NCBI RefSeq assembly: GCF_013394695.1
Contig: NZ_CP058258.1
Location: forward strand, 1,074,001-1,138,000
Length of the DNA: 64,000 nucleotides
Source: Streptococcus sp. oral taxon 061
GTDB lineage: Bacteria; Bacillota; Bacilli; Lactobacillales; Streptococcaceae
Direction of reading: 5' to 3'
In this document: one piece after another, positions 56,901-64,000 of the stretch
Layout: each line of letters opens with the position of its first letter
Numbering within the stretch: the stretch's first letter is position 1
Position numbers and translations under genes: made by a program
Notes under the pieces: generated by a model
Database searches by the model: none
What the model was told of the DNA's origin: nothing
The model's input: the letters and a program-made list of their open reading frames with translations, nothing else

Positions 56901-58744
56901 TCTGGTGTAACTTTTGCTGGTTCGCGTTTGACATAGTAATAAATTGGTTGCTTGTATGGTGTCAATGAGTTGAGCAAGTCAACGTTTGTACCGATACCAT
57001 TTATTCCACGAACTAATTGTTCGTTTGGAGAAAGGTGACCAATGTTATCTCCCAGGAATGGAATGAATACAGTCTTCTTAGGCGTGTAGCCACCAGCTTT
57101 TTGGAAGTCAAATGGAAATTCTTTACCGTTTGGATAGTTTACACCTTTACTATCTGTGAAAGGAATAGTATAAAGTGGAGACTTCTTAACTACCAAATCT
57201 TCGGTATTTGCTTTTCCCGGTTTAATCGGTTTGGTTTCTGCAAGCAACATGTAACCGTCAGTACTTAGTGAACCATCTGAACGTTTGCTTTGTTGTTTTG
57301 GATCTAGTAAGTAAACACGAACTACTACTGTTCCGTCTTCACCTACGATTTCTTTGATACGTTTGATTCCTGCACGCTCAGCATCCATAAATTTAGTACC
57401 AACTTTGTAAGGACGGCTTACATAACCTGATGTCGTATCTGGGTCAGCTTTTTGATAAAGTTTGTACCCATCAAATTGACGCTCACCAGATGCTGTAAAA
57501 TTTTGTCCTTCCATAGCTTTAGTTGTATATTTAGCTAAATCTACTTCATTACCATTTGGCTCATAATCTTGAACTGTTGCATCAGTTTTATTAGCATTAA
57601 ATGTAGCATTGTTTTTATCAACTACTCTGTAGTAGGTTGTCTTTTCAACAAAGCTAGGAATTTTACTATTTGTATCAGTAATTGTACGACCATTATAAGC
57701 TGGTTCTACAACATTTATAATATCTGTAGAAGTTCTTGCAGCATAAACAGCATCGAATAGTTTTTGTTCCTCAGTAGTAAGATTATGTCCTGGAGCTACC
57801 AAAGCTTGGATAGCAGCACCAACTTCAAATCCGTATTGTAAGAATGGTTGAGCAGGTTCAGCCTTACTAGCAGGTGTCCCTTTATCGAAATCTACTTGAT
57901 ACGTTAACTCGCCATTAGATGCAGTTGCAGTCGTAGCAAATTTTTGAACACCACTTGTCGCTGTAATAGTTCTAGTTTCTACTGCATTACCAGTGTTTTT
58001 ATCAATTAATTCTACAGTAGTATCAGTAGAATCATCAAATCTCTTGTAAGCACGTGTGTAGTAGTTTGTATGATACCGTTCGTTAAAGCGAGTAAGGTCT
58101 ACGATGCTATAAGTGTAGACATCGCCTTCTTTAGCAGAATAACCAGCTGGTACATCTTGTGATTTAACAGTAGCCCCGTTAGGATTAGTGATAGATGGAT
58201 CAACAGTCTCACCGTCTTTTAAATAAGTACTAACACTTACTGGTTTAGTGTTGTGATCTCCAGAAACTGCATCTTCCGTAGTCGCACGACGGTTACGAAC
58301 TTTAGGTTTATTTGACTCATCTGTAGCTGGTTTTGATTCAGTTGCTGCTGGTTTTGATTCTTCAGTATTTTCTGCTTTATTAGCTTCTCCTTCAGCAACT
58401 TCAGCAACTTCTGGTTTAGCAGACTCTTCCACTTTGGCAGTTTCTTCTGTAGCTGGTTTTGATTCAGTTACTGCTGGTGTAGCTTCTTCTGCTTTGTTTC
58501 CTTCAGCAAGCTCAGTTGTTGCAACATTTTCTACAACATTCTGTTCCTTTTTAGAGGAATCCTCACTACTATCCTTTTTCACCAACTCTGTTTTTTCTTC
58601 AGAACTTGGTTGTGCAGGAAGTTCAGAAGCTTTTACTGCACCTCCATTTGCTAACATAAAACTAAGAGTTGTTCCCAAAAATACGGATGCAACACCTACC
58701 TTATATTTCCTCAAAGAAAAACGTTGTTGTTCCTTTCTTATCAT
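50939..58744 (-). CDS. Giant modular YSIRK/LPXTG surface protein
   Basis: A 2601-residue wall protein. A YSIRK-type signal (FSLRKYKVGVASVFLG) precedes an E/A/P-rich linker (45-155) and a unique N-terminal region (about 155-610). Two FctA-like domains (about 610-855) are followed by five tandem modules (855-2485), each an SspB-like adhesin isopeptide-type domain plus one FctA-like domain, seven FctA-like in all. The FctA-like units start with FTKKLEGR-type Lys and end EFNN-P, the usual isopeptide partners. A TPP stalk leads to LPNTG (from 2567). The N-terminal region is the likely ligand-binding head; function unknown. Confidence 0.9.
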   Translation of the reverse strand: MIRKEQQRFSLRKYKVGVASVFLGTTLSFMLANGGAVKASELPAQPSSEEKTELVKKDSSEDSSKKEQNVVENVATTELAEGNKAEEATPAVTESKPATEETAKVEESAKPEVAEVAEGEANKAENTEESKPAATESKPATDESNKPKVRNRRATTEDAVSGDHNTKPVSVSTYLKDGETVDPSITNPNGATVKSQDVPAGYSAKEGDVYTYSIVDLTRFNERYHTNYYTRAYKRFDDSTDTTVELIDKNTGNAVETRTITATSGVQKFATTATASNGELTYQVDFDKGTPASKAEPAQPFLQYGFEVGAAIQALVAPGHNLTTEEQKLFDAVYAARTSTDIINVVEPAYNGRTITDTNSKIPSFVEKTTYYRVVDKNNATFNANKTDATVQDYEPNGNEVDLAKYTTKAMEGQNFTASGERQFDGYKLYQKADPDTTSGYVSRPYKVGTKFMDAERAGIKRIKEIVGEDGTVVVRVYLLDPKQQSKRSDGSLSTDGYMLLAETKPIKPGKANTEDLVVKKSPLYTIPFTDSKGVNYPNGKEFPFDFQKAGGYTPKKTVFIPFLGDNIGHLSPNEQLVRGINGIGTNVDLLNSLTPYKQPIYYYVKREPAKVTPEFEKELAGRVLTDGEFSFKLTEEKSTPDKHEETVTNKNGKVTFSELSFSNPGTYKYKITELKGSDANVDYDAMTVTMTVTVTEKNALGDLEATVKYSSEGGFSADANDKIFNNYVVSPVVTKFDFTKKLAGRKLKAGEFSFVLKNAAGEEVETVKNKEDGTVTFSELSFDNTKVGTHTYTVEEVIPATKELGMTYDTMKATLTVEVSKNGHTLTTVTNVSSADGVNENGESTDGTEDKEFNNKITPPETPVFQPEKFVLNKEKYDITGTKLVDDDNELTNEYTETNANPYADKTNNNEAENINTKTVERGDKLVYQVWLDTKNFSDKNNIQSVGISDTYDAEKVTVNAADIKAYDSVTGQDVTAKFDIKVENGVITATSKASMNKSLGDVDNTQVIDTTKFEFGRYYKFDIPATVKDTVKAGADIENKANQIVHVYNPVSKSVETPEKPTQKRVNSVPVTVDLKFTKKLEGRTLAAGEFSFVLKKDNVAVETVKNDKDGKITFKKFKFGKDDLGKTYTYTVSEVAGTDTTVTYDDMVATVTVKVAHDGTAKAIVATVTDAPDKEFNNTVTPPEEPKFQPEKYVVSKEKYDITGDKLLDDDKELADKYADTNVNPYADNTVNNDVENLNTKTVERGDKLVYQVWLDTTKFDAANKDNIQSVGISDDYDETKLELDSTKIKAYDSVTGAEVTDKFDITVNNGVITATLKAGFTKSLGDAENTQVIDTTKFGFGRYYKFDIPTTVKADVPGGVDIENTAAQVVNYYNPTTKKVEKPEKPTEKRVNNVPIQIELDFKKALAGRQLKANEFTFQLLDDDEFNVLETATNDKDGKVKFTSLKYTNNDIGVYRYKVVEVAGTDSTVTYDNMKAVVTVTVSHDGTAKALVAKVGDIADKEFNNTVTPPEEPKFQPEKYVVTKEKYDITGDKLLDDDSELTDKYGETNTNPYVDGTSNNEAENLNTKTVKRGAKLVYQVWLDTTKFDADNKDYIQTVSISDDFDETKVDVDASAIKAYDSVTGADVTDKFDIKVENGVMTATLKAGFTKSLGDADDTQIIDTTKFEFGRYYKFDIPATVKTDVKGGVDIENTAAQIVNYYNPSTKKVEKPEKPTEKRVNSVPIEVEFNFTKKLEGRELKAGEFSFVLKDSKGTEIETVQNDKDGKVKFAKLEFTKAQVGTHKYTVEEVTGSDATVTYDSMKAEITVEVKYDGTAKALVKTLTDAPDKEFNNTVTPPEEPKFQPEKYVLDTAKFSITDNKLLDDDSELADKYGDTNTDPYVDKTDNNEAENINTKTVKRGAKLYYQVWLDTTKFDADNKDNIQSVSISDDFDETKVDVDASAIKAYDSVTGADVTNKFDIKVENGVMTATLKAGFTKSLGDADDTQIIDTTKFEFGRYYKFDIPATVKADVKGGVDIENTAAQIVNYYNPSTKKVEKPEKPTEKRVNSVPIEVEFNFTKKLEGRELKAGEFSFVLKDSKGTEIETVQNDKDGKVKFAKLEFTKAQVGTHKYTVEEVTGSDATVTYDSMKAEITVEVKYDGTAKALVKTLTDAPDKEFNNIVTPPETPEFNPEKYILNEEKFDITGTKLLDDDKELTDKVADTNKDPYTDKVDNNETQNINTQTLHKGDKVVYQVWLDTTKFTEAHNIQSVGITDKYDSENLDVNVANIKAYDSVTGEDVTAKFDISIVDGVITATSKADLTMPLGDAENTQVIDTAKLAFGRYYKFDIPARIKGTAKEGVDIENTASQIVHQYDPTKKSVEKPEKPTEKRVVNIPVKVEFNFTKKLEGRALKAGEFSFVLKDKDGNVIETVSNDAEGKIKFSALEFKRGQEGTYIYHVEEVKGKEAGVEYDKMVATVGVAVTKDGKVLTLTSQMPEDTEFNNKVTPPTPPTPPTPPTPPTPPTPPTPPTPPTPPTPPTPPTPPTPPTPPTPPTPPTPSTPPTPPTPPTPVTPPTSEKPKGPELPNTGEQSKSGVVALGAALGLVGLGLVAKPKRRED
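51070..51291 (-). repeat. TPP stalk repeats (9-bp unit)
   Basis: About 24 copies of GGCGGTGTT (plus-strand view), encoding Thr-Pro-Pro, one codon exchanged to Ser. A rigid, slippage-prone wall-spanning stalk. Confidence 0.85.
51292..56182 (-). repeat. Five tandem module repeats of about 969-984 bp
   Basis: Corresponding points in the plus-strand view recur at 51292, 52261, 53242, 54223, 55207 and 56182, giving spacings of 969, 981, 981, 984 and 975 bp. The units at 52261-53241 and 53242-54222 are nearly identical; their FctA-like domains encode the same residues. Confidence 0.9.
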
Positions 58745-58788
58745 TTTGATAAGTTCTCCTTTTATATTTTCTTACTATCAGTAGAGAA

Positions 58789-58817
58789 ATTATATCGTAT
58801 TTGAACCTAGAATACAA
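58789..58817 (-). promoter_or_regulatory. Promoter of the 2601-aa surface protein
   Basis: TTGTAT (58817..58812), 17-bp spacer and perfect TATAAT (58794..58789). AAAGGAG precedes the ATG by 11 bp. Confidence 0.75.
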
Positions 58818-59090
58818 TATTTTTCTCCTACTTCAGCACTTCTATCATACCATAAATCTAACATAACTTCAAATAATTATGTACTCCCGAAATCGTTTAC
58901 TTTATTATATTTTAGGCCTTTTAAACATCCTTTGATTTGTTATATATACTTATATGTAAATGTATACCGTCCAATATTATGTCTATCTTTTAAAATCAAT
59001 TAATTTTAAATTATACTATTTTTATATATTTACTTAGGTCCAGGTTTTGCATTTAATTATTTGTGAAAAATGATAGCAACGCTTTCATAA
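58818..59090. other. Gap between the surface protein promoter and carB terminator
   Basis: About 270 bp, very AT-rich, without a credible ORF, hairpin or consensus promoter that I can see, apart from the flanking sites listed separately. Confidence 0.5.
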
Positions 59091-59118
59091 AAAAAGATTC
59101 TCAAATGAGAATCTTTTT
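59091..59118 (-). terminator. Terminator of the pyrB-carAB operon
   Basis: A perfect 12-bp stem AAAAAGATTCTC/GAGAATCTTTTT with a short loop and T-run, directly after the carB stop. Confidence 0.9.
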
Positions 59119-59119
59119 A

Positions 59120-62100
59120 TTAAATCGCTTCTGTGACAAAACTTCTGCTTTCTAATACTTTTAGCATGGCATCTGCTGTGTCTAGAGCTGTAAAGAGAGG
59201 AACTCCATGTTCAATTGCTGAACGTCTGATTTGTTCACCATCTTCATCAGCTGTCCGTTTGGTACCAACTGTGTTGATGATAGCTTGAATTTTTCCTTTG
59301 CGGACGTAGCTTGGAATATCGTGTTCATCATCACCAATCTTTCCAACGAGTTGAGCCTGCAATCCATGACTTGCAAAGAACTCTGCAGTTCCTTCAGTAG
59401 CAAGGATTCCGTAGCCAATATTTTGGAAACGACGAGCTAAATCCAAAGCTTCTTCTTTTGCATCATCCGCGATGGTGAAGACAACATTACCAAAGGTTGG
59501 TAAGTGAAGATAAGAAGCTTCAAAGGCCTTGTAGAGAGCTTTTTCAAGAGTGGTATCAGAACCCATGACTTCCCCTGTTGACTTCATTTCAGGGCCAAGA
59601 AGGCTGTCTACCTTAGCTAGCTTGGTAAAGGAGAATACTGGCGCCTTGATATGAACGCGAGTGCTTTCTGGGTAAAGCCCATCTTGGTAACCAAGCTCTT
59701 CAAGACTTTGACCGAGAATTAGCTTAGTCGCTACCTGTGCCATAGGGATATTGGTTACTTTTGAAAGGAACGGAACGGTACGACTGGCACGAGGGTTTAC
59801 TTCAATGACGTATACTTTCTCATCCTTTATAACAAACTGAATGTTCATCATACCAAGACAGTTGAGGCCAATTGCAAGACGTTTGGTGTAGTCTGCAATC
59901 GTTTCTTGCACTTTTTGCGACAAGGTTTGAGGAGGATAAACCGCCATGGAGTCACCTGAGTGGACACCAGCGCGTTCGATATGCTCCATGATACCAGGAA
60001 TGAGGACATTTTGTCCGTCTGAAATGGCATCGACTTCACACTCTTGTCCGACGATATAAGAGTCAACAAGAACAGGGTGGTCTGGACTTGCCTTAACCGC
60101 AGTACGCATGTAAGAACGGAGATCATCTTCATTCTCAACGATTTCCATAGCACGTCCACCCAAAACATATGAAGGGCGAACGAGAACTGGGAAACCAATT
60201 TTACGTGCAGCAAGTACTGCTTCTTCTTCATTGGTTGCTGTTTGTCCAGGAGGTTGTGGAATATCCAAGTCTTTGAGGGCTTGTTCGAAGAGGTCACGGT
60301 CTTCCGCACGGTCCAAGTCCGCAACTTGAGTACCAAGGATAGTCACACCAGCTTTTGCTAATGGCTCCGCAAGGTTGATAGCTGTTTGACCACCAAATTG
60401 AACGATAACACCTTTTGGTTGCTCTAAGTCGATAACATTCATAACATCTTCGAACGTTAATGGTTCAAAGTAGAGTTTATCAGATACAGAGAAGTCTGTT
60501 GAAACTGTCTCTGGGTTTGAGTTCATAATGATGGCTTCGTAGCCAGCAGCTTGGATTGCCTTAACAGAGTGAACAGTTGCGTAGTCAAACTCTACCCCTT
60601 GACCGATACGGATTGGGCCAGAACCTAGGACAAGTACAGATTCCTTATCAGACTTGATAGACTCATTTTCCCATCCATATGTTGAGTAGAAGTACGGAGT
60701 TTCTGATTCAAATTCTGCGGCACAAGTATCTACCATCTTGTAAACTGGGACAATCTTGTTTTCTAAACGAAGTTGGCGAACTTGATCAGCTGTAGTTCCC
60801 CAAAGTTCTGCGATTTTACGATCTGAGAAACCATTGAGTTTTGCTGTTTTCAAGACATCGACATCCTGAGGATGTGCGCCCAATTCTTGTTCAATCTCAA
60901 AAATATGCAAGAGTTTATCAAGGTAGAAAATATCAATCTTAGTTAAGTCAGCAATCTCTTCTGGTGTATAACCACGACGAATAGCTTCTGATACGTAGAA
61001 GAGACGGTCATCTTGAGCCTTGACAACTTTTTCAATCAAGGCATCATCTGAAACATCTGCAAGCTCAGGCATTTCATTATGATGGACACCGATTTCTAGA
61101 GAGCGACAAGCTTTAAGGAGAGATTCCTCGATGTTCCGACCGATGGCCATAACTTCTCCAGTTGCCTTCATCTGGGTACCAAGACGACGTTCCCCTTTTT
61201 CAAACTTGTCAAATGGGAAACGTGGAATCTTAGCCACCACATAGTCAAGGGCTGGTTCAAACATGGCATAAGTTGAACCTGTAACTGGGTTAATAACTTC
61301 ATCCAAGGTCAACCCTACCGCAATCTTAGCAGCCAATTTAGCAATTGGATAACCTGTTGCCTTAGAGGCAAGAGCTGAAGAACGAGATACACGAGGATTT
61401 ACTTCGATGACATAGTACTTAAAGCTGTGTGGATCAAGAGCTAACTGAACGTTACATCCACCTTCAATCTTGAGAGCGCGGATAATGCTTAAGCTAGCAT
61501 CACGAAGCATTTGGTTTTCATAGTCGGACATGGTTTGCGCAGGCGCAAATACGATAGAATCCCCTGTGTGAATCCCGACAGGGTCAAAGTTTTCCATGTT
61601 ACAAACAACAAGGGCATTATCAGCTGAGTCACGCATGACTTCATACTCAATTTCCTTGAAACCAGCAATGGAACGTTCAATCAAACACTGGGTAACAGGT
61701 GACAACTTCAAACCATTTTCAGCAATCTCTCGCAATTCTGCTTCGTTGGCACACATACCACCACCAGTACCACCTAGAGTAAAGGCAGGACGGACGATAA
61801 CTGGGTATCCAATCGTCGCAGCAAAGGCAACAGCTTCTTCAACTGTATTTACAATTTCTGATTCTGGAATCGGTTGTTTCAGCTCTTCCATCAATTGTTT
61901 AAAGAGATCACGGTCTTCAGCTTGGTCAATGGCAGACAATTTAGTCCCTAGAAGTTCGACACCAAGTTCATCTAGGATACCATTTTTAGACAACTCCATA
62001 GCCATGTTAAGCCCTGTTTGACCTCCAAGAGTTGGAAGCAAGGCATCTGGACGTTCCTTACGGAGAATACGAGTCACAAACTCAAGTGTGATTGGCTCGA

Positions 62101-62296
62101 TGTAAACCTTGTCTGCAATTTCCTTATCAGTCATGATGGTTGCAGGGTTTGAGTTCACCAAGACAACCTCGTAGCCTTCTTCTTTCAAAGACAAGCAGGC
62201 CTGAGTTCCAGCATAGTCAAACTCAGCAGCCTGACCAATAATAATTGGACCAGAACCAATCACCATAATTTTTTGAATATCAGTACGTTTAGGCAT
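59120..62296 (-). CDS. carB: Carbamoyl-phosphate synthase large subunit
   Basis: CarB makes carbamoyl phosphate from bicarbonate, ATP and ammonia supplied by CarA. It feeds PyrB and arginine synthesis. The 1058-residue protein has two ATP-grasp halves, each with [12 protein letters not shown] or [13 protein letters not shown] loops, and an MGS-like allosteric domain at the C-terminus (about 930-1058). The ATG at 62296 is fixed by an in-frame TAA directly before it and by the canonical N-terminus [10 protein letters not shown]. No Shine-Dalgarno is visible in the preceding 20 bp (AATATCTTATAA), which is unusual for this organism. The gap to carA is structured. Confidence 0.97.
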   Translation of the reverse strand: MPKRTDIQKIMVIGSGPIIIGQAAEFDYAGTQACLSLKEEGYEVVLVNSNPATIMTDKEIADKVYIEPITLEFVTRILRKERPDALLPTLGGQTGLNMAMELSKNGILDELGVELLGTKLSAIDQAEDRDLFKQLMEELKQPIPESEIVNTVEEAVAFAATIGYPVIVRPAFTLGGTGGGMCANEAELREIAENGLKLSPVTQCLIERSIAGFKEIEYEVMRDSADNALVVCNMENFDPVGIHTGDSIVFAPAQTMSDYENQMLRDASLSIIRALKIEGGCNVQLALDPHSFKYYVIEVNPRVSRSSALASKATGYPIAKLAAKIAVGLTLDEVINPVTGSTYAMFEPALDYVVAKIPRFPFDKFEKGERRLGTQMKATGEVMAIGRNIEESLLKACRSLEIGVHHNEMPELADVSDDALIEKVVKAQDDRLFYVSEAIRRGYTPEEIADLTKIDIFYLDKLLHIFEIEQELGAHPQDVDVLKTAKLNGFSDRKIAELWGTTADQVRQLRLENKIVPVYKMVDTCAAEFESETPYFYSTYGWENESIKSDKESVLVLGSGPIRIGQGVEFDYATVHSVKAIQAAGYEAIIMNSNPETVSTDFSVSDKLYFEPLTFEDVMNVIDLEQPKGVIVQFGGQTAINLAEPLAKAGVTILGTQVADLDRAEDRDLFEQALKDLDIPQPPGQTATNEEEAVLAARKIGFPVLVRPSYVLGGRAMEIVENEDDLRSYMRTAVKASPDHPVLVDSYIVGQECEVDAISDGQNVLIPGIMEHIERAGVHSGDSMAVYPPQTLSQKVQETIADYTKRLAIGLNCLGMMNIQFVIKDEKVYVIEVNPRASRTVPFLSKVTNIPMAQVATKLILGQSLEELGYQDGLYPESTRVHIKAPVFSFTKLAKVDSLLGPEMKSTGEVMGSDTTLEKALYKAFEASYLHLPTFGNVVFTIADDAKEEALDLARRFQNIGYGILATEGTAEFFASHGLQAQLVGKIGDDEHDIPSYVRKGKIQAIINTVGTKRTADEDGEQIRRSAIEHGVPLFTALDTADAMLKVLESRSFVTEAI

Positions 62297-62497
62297 TTAT
62301 AAGATATTAAGGGCGTCAAGCGGACAAAGCTAAAATAGGAGTTATGACGAAGAACTGTCAGTTCTAGGAATAACTATCTTTTTAGCACCGTCCGTAGCCC
62401 GTATTCAGTTCAGCAAATACGGACCACCCTTCTCCTTTCTATTCGTCGCCTCACAGAGCGACATTAAATAAATTCTCCGACGATTTCTCACTCGTCT
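62297..62497 (-). ncRNA. Highly structured carA-carB intergenic RNA (candidate attenuator)
   Basis: On the minus strand, after the carA stop: hairpin GACGA/TCGTC (62496..62479), hairpin GTCGC/GCGAC (62462..62445) with loop core CTGTGAGG, a segment where GTCCGTA pairs with TACGGAC or CCGTATT pairs with AATACGG (62424..62390), and a hairpin of 58 nt (62386..62329) made of GCTAAAA/TTTTAGC, AGTTAT/ATAACT and AGAACTG/CAGTTCT. The two middle helices exclude each other. The GUGAGG loop is close to the PyrR-binding consensus. The element is in-operon and upstream of carB only. Confidence 0.55.
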
Positions 62498-63577
62498 TTA
62501 GTTTGCTTGTTTGAAAGCTTCCATCATCTCGATGAACTCATCAAATAGATAACTTGCATCATGTGGCCCAGGAGCTGCGTCTGGGTGGAATTGCACAGAG
62601 AAACCTGGTAGATATCTGTGACGTACGCCTTCAACTGACTTGTCATTGATTTCTTCGTGAGTGATAATCAAGTGCTCTGGTAAATCCTCACGGCTAACGG
62701 CGTAACCATGATTTTGACTTGTGAAGTCCACGCGCCCAGTTGCAATTTCTCGAACTGCATGGTTAAAGCCACGGTGACCAAACTTCATCTTGTAAGTCTT
62801 TGCACCATTTGCCATGGCAAAGAGTTGGTGACCCATACAAATACCAAAGATTGGAATCTTCCCTAGAATACCACGAATCATATCAAGTGCTTCTGGTACA
62901 TCTTCTGGATTTCCCGGACCATTTGACAACATAACTCCATCAGGATTCAAATGTAGGATTTCCTCAGCTGTAGTTGTGTATGGAACTACAGTTACGTTAC
63001 AATCACGTTTTGAAAGTTCTCGTAAAATAGAATGCTTAAGACCAAAGTCTACTAGAACAACACTCAAACCAACCCCTGGAGCTGGATAAGAAGTCTTGGT
63101 AGAAACTTGTCTGATATTATCAGTCGGTAAAACAGTCGCTTGAAGTTGATCAGCAACATGATCCATACTGTCTCCAGCGTGTGTCAAGGTTGCTCGCATG
63201 GTTCCATGTTTACGGATAATCTTTGTAAGAGCACGAGTATCAATTCCTGAAATACCAGGAATTTTCTTTGCTTTTAGGAATTCATCCAAGGTCATTTGAT
63301 TCCGCCAGTTACTTGCTCTACGTGCCTCTTCGAAAACTACAACTCCCTTACAAGTAGGACTGATAGATTCGTAATCATCACGGTTAATCCCATAATTCCC
63401 CACCAATGGATAAGTGAAGGTCAAGATTTGCCCATTATAAGACTGGTCTGTAATGGATTCTTGATAGCCTGTCATCCCTGTATTAAAGACGATTTCCCCT
63501 GTTACATCAATATCTGCACCGAAGGCTTTACCTTCAAAAACTGTGCCATCTTCTAAAACTAGAAGTCGTTTTGTCAT
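62498..63577 (-). CDS. carA: Carbamoyl-phosphate synthase small subunit
   Basis: CarA is the glutamine amidotransferase that supplies ammonia to CarB. The 359-residue protein has an N-terminal CPSase domain and a C-terminal class I glutaminase domain with nucleophile Cys in [11 protein letters not shown] and the His of [15 protein letters not shown]. It lies 49 bp after pyrB, with AGAGGTGAGA before the ATG, and a small hairpin GACGC/GCGTC (63609..63594) precedes it. Confidence 0.97.
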   Translation of the reverse strand: MTKRLLVLEDGTVFEGKAFGADIDVTGEIVFNTGMTGYQESITDQSYNGQILTFTYPLVGNYGINRDDYESISPTCKGVVVFEEARRASNWRNQMTLDEFLKAKKIPGISGIDTRALTKIIRKHGTMRATLTHAGDSMDHVADQLQATVLPTDNIRQVSTKTSYPAPGVGLSVVLVDFGLKHSILRELSKRDCNVTVVPYTTTAEEILHLNPDGVMLSNGPGNPEDVPEALDMIRGILGKIPIFGICMGHQLFAMANGAKTYKMKFGHRGFNHAVREIATGRVDFTSQNHGYAVSREDLPEHLIITHEEINDKSVEGVRHRYLPGFSVQFHPDAAPGPHDASYLFDEFIEMMEAFKQAN

Positions 63578-63593
63578 ATTCTCACCTCTCGTG

Positions 63594-63609
63594 GACGCTC
63601 ACTGGCGTC
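63594..63609 (-). other. Small hairpin before carA with GUGAG loop
   Basis: GACGC-CAGTGA-GCGTC on the minus strand in the pyrB-carA gap. Together with two similar hairpins after carA it may be a processing or PyrR-type binding element; this is a suggestion, not a finding of binding. Confidence 0.35.
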
Positions 63610-63626
63610 TTTTAACGTTTTGTGTC

Positions 63627-64000
63627 TTATTTGGCTTTTCTACTTGCCAATACGGATTCTAAGATTGCCATTCGAACAAAGACTCCATTGGTCATTTGTT
63701 GGACAATACGTGATTTTGGAGCTTCAACCAAGTGGTCAGCAATTTCTACATCCCGATTTACTGGAGCAGGATGCATAATGATTGCTTCTTCTTTTAAGCG
63801 ATTGTAGCGTTCTTGGTTCAAGCCATGTTGAGCATGATAGCCTTCTTTTGAAAAGACGGCTCCACTTTCGTGACGTTCATGTTGAACCCGAAGCAACATC
63901 AGAACATCCACCTGATCAACAATCTCATCAATGGTAACAAACTGTCCATAGTCCGCAAATTCTTGACTTCGCCATTCTTCAGGTCCTGCAAAGTAGAGCT
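63627..64000 (-). CDS. pyrB: Aspartate carbamoyltransferase, 3' part (partial)
   Basis: The C-terminal 124 codons of PyrB are visible; the gene continues past the window edge. The visible part reads [14 protein letters not shown], then [16 protein letters not shown], the PyrB signature with the aspartate-binding Arg and Gln. It lacks any frameshift. The pyrB-carA-carB order matches the pyrimidine operon of streptococci; the upstream pyrR and attenuator are outside the window. Confidence 0.95.
   Translation of the reverse strand, partial: LYFAGPEEWRSQEFADYGQFVTIDEIVDQVDVLMLLRVQHERHESGAVFSKEGYHAQHGLNQERYNRLKEEAIIMHPAPVNRDVEIADHLVEAPKSRIVQQMTNGVFVRMAILESVLASRKAK

Noticed and set aside
59071-59090. 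A cre-like sequence (TAGCAACGCTTTCA) downstream of carB
   Set aside because: Two mismatches at conserved positions, more than 300 bp from the nearest start codon that it could serve, and next to a terminator.
61596-62021. A 141-codon plus-strand ORF opposite carB
   Set aside because: Antisense shadow of carB with no promoter or ribosome site and low-complexity Ser/Pro composition.

Overview
The window reads as chromosomal DNA of an oral Streptococcus of the mitis/sanguinis type. This rests on gene content and protein sequence: pneumococcus-like murB-potABCD, pst-phoU and carAB-pyrB operons, an AT-leaning composition, strong TTGACA/TATAAT and extended -10 promoters, LPXTG surface proteins, a dextranase and a glucan-binding surface protein. 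I do not name a species. No IS element, prophage, tRNA, rRNA or CRISPR array was seen. Most genes lie on the minus strand; ffh, gdhA, a MocR-like regulator and the dextranase are on plus.

Region by region. 1-2034: end of ylxM, a small unknown gene and ffh, closed by a 175-bp structured intergenic repeat. 2035-7113 (minus): rluD-lspA with a LysR regulator, sodA, holA and pyrD. 7299-8743: gdhA with its own promoter and terminator. 8775-11465 (minus): an AT-rich cluster of three small membrane proteins, two ending in zinc ribbons, next to an SPFH/band-7 protein that also ends in a zinc ribbon. 11625-15012: an alanine T-box leader driving a LURP-one-like gene and alaS. 15059-20893: an MBL hydrolase, then murB and the polyamine transporter potABCD. 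20927-25426: a YhfC-type membrane protease, acetolactate decarboxylase, a MocR-like regulator whose last ten codons lie in a second copy of the 175-bp repeat, an orphan amino-acid binding lipoprotein and a NUDIX hydrolase. 25519-30437: pstSCAB1B2-phoU. 30547-39353: housekeeping genes (RsmF-like methylase, inositol monophosphatase family, UPF0223, SpxA, a hemW-thioesterase-HAD-membrane operon, two envelope stress-type proteins, lgt and hprK).

39430-58817 is the surface-protein region. It holds a 605-aa LPXTG adhesin, rpsU, a methyltransferase, nagB with a NagR-like operator and cre site, then a divergent pair made of a GbpC/antigen I/II-type protein (minus) and a GH66 dextranase (plus), and finally a 2601-aa YSIRK/LPXTG protein built from five tandem modules of about 975 bp. 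All four LPXTG proteins carry low-complexity stalks encoded by short tandem DNA repeats. 59091-64000 (minus) is pyrB(partial)-carA-carB, with an unusually structured 201-bp gap between carA and carB.

The best candidates for undescribed biology are: the carA-carB intergenic RNA with mutually exclusive helices before a start codon lacking a visible Shine-Dalgarno; the SPFH/zinc-ribbon membrane cluster; and the 175-bp repeat, whose terminator hairpin is an exact reverse complement between its two copies and which supplies the C-terminus of a neighbouring gene.
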